The translations under genes and the position numbers were made by a program. Positions 61,735 to 64,000 of a stretch of DNA of 64,000 nt are shown here, piece by piece (positions within the stretch are counted from its first letter, which is position 1; every line of letters starts with the position of its first letter). The DNA lies in the NCBI GenBank assembly GCA_902791935.1, contig CADAXQ010000004.1, forward strand, positions 62,001-126,000. The letters run 5' to 3'. This DNA is from an uncultured Erysipelotrichaceae bacterium (GTDB lineage: Bacteria; Bacillota_I; Bacilli_A; RFN20; CAG-826). The notes under the pieces are model-generated. The model made no database searches and was not told where the DNA came from. It saw nothing but the letters and a program-made list of their open reading frames with translations.

Positions 61735-61825
61735 TGGCGGAGGAATAGGGATTCGAACCCTAGCGCAGTGTTGCCCGCCTACGAGCTTTCCAAGCCCGCC
61801 CCTTCGACCACTTGGGTATTCCTCC
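61735..61825 (-). tRNA. tRNA-Ser(GGA)
   Basis: A complete class II tRNA: acceptor GGAGGAA/TTCCTCC, D-arm with AAGTGGTCGAAGGGG, anticodon loop CTTGGAAAG giving anticodon GGA (codons TCC/TCT), a long variable arm, T-arm TAGGGTTCGAATCCCTA, discriminator G and an encoded CCA. It reads on the minus strand, divergent from the rluD-like gene. Confidence 0.95.
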
Positions 61826-61895
61826 AAAAGGGTAACCATTCAAAAAAATGGCAAGTGAGATTATAGCCTTCCTTGTCACTTGTTTCAACAGGTCA

Positions 61896-61904
61896 TGATA
61901 TAAT
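61896..61904 (+). promoter_or_regulatory. Extended -10 promoter of the pseudouridine synthase gene
   Basis: TGATATAAT is a perfect extended -10 box. The predicted start is about 61911, leaving only about 3 nt before the ATG at 61914 and no room for a Shine-Dalgarno. Confidence 0.6.
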
Positions 61905-61913
61905 TTTCCCAGC

Positions 61914-62882
61914 ATGAAAGAATTTACCATCGACTCGGCAAACGAGGGGCAACGCATTGAGAAATTTGTGCGCCGTTATTTGCCCGATGCCCCCTTGGGT
62001 TTCATTTATAAAACATTCCGGAAAAAAGACATCAAAATCAACGGCCATTGGGTCAACAAAGATGCCGTTCTTCATACGGGTGATGTGGTCCGTATTTATG
62101 TGACCGATCAGCAATTGGCAGACTTCACCCACCCAAAAGCCGTAGAACGGAAACCCTTCAATCATCCGATTGTCTATGAGGACGATCAGGTATTAATCGT
62201 AAACAAACCGGCTGGATTGTTAGTGATGGGCGACCATAACGAAAAACGGGTGACCTTAGAAAACGATGTTTTAGCCTATCTCTATGGCAAAGGAGAATTT
62301 GATCCGAACGAAGCGACGTTTGTGCCTTCTCCTGCCCATCGTTTAGACCGCAACACTGCCGGGATTATTGTCTTTGGCAAGACTGCGGCTGCCTTGCAGG
62401 AGCTCACGCGGTTATTCAAAGAACGCACCAATCTCGATAAACGTTATTTGGCGCTGGTGAAAGGCATTCCTTCCCCAGAAGGCACCATCGATGCCCCCTT
62501 AAAGAAAGATGGGGATCGTGGGTTAGTAGTGGTTGCGAAAGACGGCAAAGAAGCCGTTACGAAATATCGGCTACGGGAAACCTTTGGAAAAGTATCGCTC
62601 GTGGAATGTGAGCTTTTAACGGGAAGAACCCATCAAATCCGCGTGCACTTGGCTTCCATCGGCCATCCGATTGTAGGAGATGGCAAATACGGCGATTTTG
62701 AAACAAACCGTTATTTCCATACGCATTATGGGATTGACCGGCAGTTCTTGATTGCCTATCGCTTAACGTTCAAAGAAATCGAAGAACCGCTGCGTTATCT
62801 TTCGAATCGCACTTTTCAAATCAAACCCGACGCCAAACAAGAGGAATTGCTCGCGAAATTACGAGAGAATCCTCTACAATAA
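61914..62882 (+). CDS. RluA/RluD-family pseudouridine synthase
   Basis: The 322-residue protein has an N-terminal S4-like RNA-binding domain (GQRIEKFVRRYLPDAP, IYKTFRKKDIKINGHWV) and a catalytic domain with AHRLDRNTAGIIVFGK, where Asp145 is the nucleophile. RTHQIRVHLASIGHPIVGDGKYG then follows. It isomerises uridines in 23S rRNA or tRNA; which RluA/C/D target is used cannot be told. The start codon lies about 3 nt from the predicted transcript start. It is followed at 18 nt by the phosphohexomutase gene. Confidence 0.92.
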   Translation: MKEFTIDSANEGQRIEKFVRRYLPDAPLGFIYKTFRKKDIKINGHWVNKDAVLHTGDVVRIYVTDQQLADFTHPKAVERKPFNHPIVYEDDQVLIVNKPAGLLVMGDHNEKRVTLENDVLAYLYGKGEFDPNEATFVPSPAHRLDRNTAGIIVFGKTAAALQELTRLFKERTNLDKRYLALVKGIPSPEGTIDAPLKKDGDRGLVVVAKDGKEAVTKYRLRETFGKVSLVECELLTGRTHQIRVHLASIGHPIVGDGKYGDFETNRYFHTHYGIDRQFLIAYRLTFKEIEEPLRYLSNRTFQIKPDAKQEELLAKLRENPLQ

Positions 62883-62900
62883 TGGAGTAAAGGAGACTTT

Positions 62901-64000
62901 ATGTTAGACGAAAAAACCAAACAGAACTACGAACGTTGGCTCGCTTCGCCAAGATTGAGTGAAGCAGAAAAACAAGAGCTTCGTTCCTTAAGCGAAGAAG
63001 AAATCTCGGATGCGTTCTTCCGTGACATGGAATTTGGCACGGGTGGAATGCGTGGCAAGTTAGGGCTTGGCACGAACCGCATGAACTCCTACACGGTCGG
63101 CCGTGTGACCATTGCTTTCGGTTTATATCTCTTGCATCGTTATCCTGATGTCAAAACACAAGGCGTCGTGATTTCACACGATAACCGTTATCATTCGCGC
63201 GATTTTGCCGAAGAAGCAGCCAAAATCTTAAATGAAGAAGGCATCCCGGCTTATTTGTTTGACTCGCTTCGCCCAACGCCGGAACTTTCTTATGCGGTGC
63301 GGAAGATGAAAGCCAGCGCCGGCATTATGATCACGGCCTCCCATAACCCCAAGCAATATAACGGCTACAAAATCTACGATGACACTGGTTGCCAGCTTTT
63401 GCCCGATGCCGTGAACGACATGTTGCAATATTTAGACGGCCTTCCCGATGAATTAGAAGCCGTTGCCCCGAAAGGCCCAAAACCAGGTGTTACTTCTATC
63501 CTTCCTACCTCTATCGATGATGACTATGTGAAAGAAGTGGAAGGTTGCCAATTAAATCCGAATTTGCCCAAGCAAGGATTCAAAATCATTTATTCCCCAC
63601 AACATGGTACCTCTTACGAAAACGCGATGCGCGTATTCCACGATTGTGGTTACGATGTGATTCCTGTGCTTTCGCAATGCGTTCATGATCCTGCCTTTGG
63701 CGCGACGTTATCTCCTAACCCAGAAACCGCGGAATCATTCATTGAATCGATTAAGTTAGCAGAAAAAGAGCATGCCGACTTATGCGTCATGACGGATCCT
63801 GATGGCGACCGTTGTGGCGTAGCCTATCGTTCTTCGAAAGGCACCTTTGAACGCTTCACGGGCAACCAATCCGCGGCATTACTGATGGATTATTTGTTCT
63901 CGGAACGGAAGGCAAAAGGTCTCTTATCCAAAGATGGCGTCATGTATGACACGATTGTCACCTCTGACTTGGGCAGAAAGATCGCCCATGCCTATGGCGT
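62901..64000 (+). CDS. Phosphoglucomutase/phosphomannomutase family protein (3' truncated by window edge)
   Basis: About 366 codons are visible from the ATG at 62901 (AAAGGAG 8 nt upstream) to the window end with no stop. The protein begins MLDEKTKQNYERWL and contains FGTGGMRGKLGLGTNRMN (substrate loop), the active-site phosphoserine loop ITASHNPKQYNGYK near residue 145, and the Mg2+ loop TDPDGDRCGVAY near residue 296. This is the layout of the ~560-residue alpha-phosphoglucomutase (PgcA) group, which converts glucose-1-phosphate to glucose-6-phosphate. That is the fate of the GH94 product. Confidence 0.93.
   Translation, partial: MLDEKTKQNYERWLASPRLSEAEKQELRSLSEEEISDAFFRDMEFGTGGMRGKLGLGTNRMNSYTVGRVTIAFGLYLLHRYPDVKTQGVVISHDNRYHSRDFAEEAAKILNEEGIPAYLFDSLRPTPELSYAVRKMKASAGIMITASHNPKQYNGYKIYDDTGCQLLPDAVNDMLQYLDGLPDELEAVAPKGPKPGVTSILPTSIDDDYVKEVEGCQLNPNLPKQGFKIIYSPQHGTSYENAMRVFHDCGYDVIPVLSQCVHDPAFGATLSPNPETAESFIESIKLAEKEHADLCVMTDPDGDRCGVAYRSSKGTFERFTGNQSAALLMDYLFSERKAKGLLSKDGVMYDTIVTSDLGRKIAHAYG

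Noticed and set aside
1-64000. UGA read as tryptophan (Mollicutes code)
   Set aside because: TGG is used for Trp throughout, and TGA is the stop of several clear genes such as pduL, pyrK and pyrD.

Overview
The window looks like a chromosomal segment of a Bacillota bacterium of the Bacilli/Erysipelotrichales-like kind, probably an uncultured gut lineage. I infer this from Gram-positive style Shine-Dalgarno sites, lipoprotein signal peptides with LxxC lipoboxes, the LplB/YtcP/LipO type of sugar ABC importer, PyrK-PyrD class 1B dihydroorotate dehydrogenase and long-form HPF. The standard genetic code is used (TGA stops, TGG Trp). The species assignment is an inference and is not certain.

Layout. 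0-24 kb is mostly housekeeping: MgtE; a PduL/TSCPD/flavodoxin operon; an AlbA_2-HATPase regulator with a palindromic operator region; metK behind a structured leader with a terminator; HPF; a possible zeta-toxin-like pair; a Cof phosphatase; a Na/Pi cotransporter; a heterodimeric ABC exporter; pyrK-pyrD; a DUF624-like membrane protein with a sugar-type ABC ATPase; a GH78 rhamnosidase; and a HAD phosphatase with EutH. 24-50 kb is one large glycan-use locus. An AraC regulator stands divergent to an LplB-YtcP-LipO importer, a secreted GH123-like enzyme and three lipoproteins. Then come cytoplasmic GH20, GH94, an unassigned putative hydrolase, an esterase, a PhnP-like hydrolase, GH3, an SGNH hydrolase and a GH109-like NAD enzyme. 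GH123, GH20 and GH109 all act on N-acetylhexosamines, so the likely target is an amino-sugar-rich host or microbial glycan: it would be trimmed outside, imported by the ABC system and finished inside.

50-54.2 kb holds two adjacent lipoprotein genes, each broken between signal peptide and body by an apparent one-base loss in a C3 run. 54.2-57.9 kb is AT-rich accessory DNA with decayed genes, a beta-phosphoglucomutase, an immunity-like protein next to a decayed toxin-like remnant, a DUF4143 ATPase and a 24-nt tRNA 3' fragment typical of an att site. 57.9-61.7 kb holds two divergent AlbA_2-HATPase-wHTH regulators, a candidate structured RNA and tRNA-Ser(GGA). The window ends with an RluD-family pseudouridine synthase and a truncated phosphohexomutase.

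The most striking signal is in the two divergent regulators. Each has a tandem DNA repeat array over its own promoter (21-bp period for one, 12-bp for the other). Each also carries the same repeat, at exactly the same period, inside its own coding sequence, where it encodes a repetitive linker just before the DNA-binding domain. The two genes use different repeat words. This looks like a self-encoded operator system in which linker peptide and operator share one sequence.
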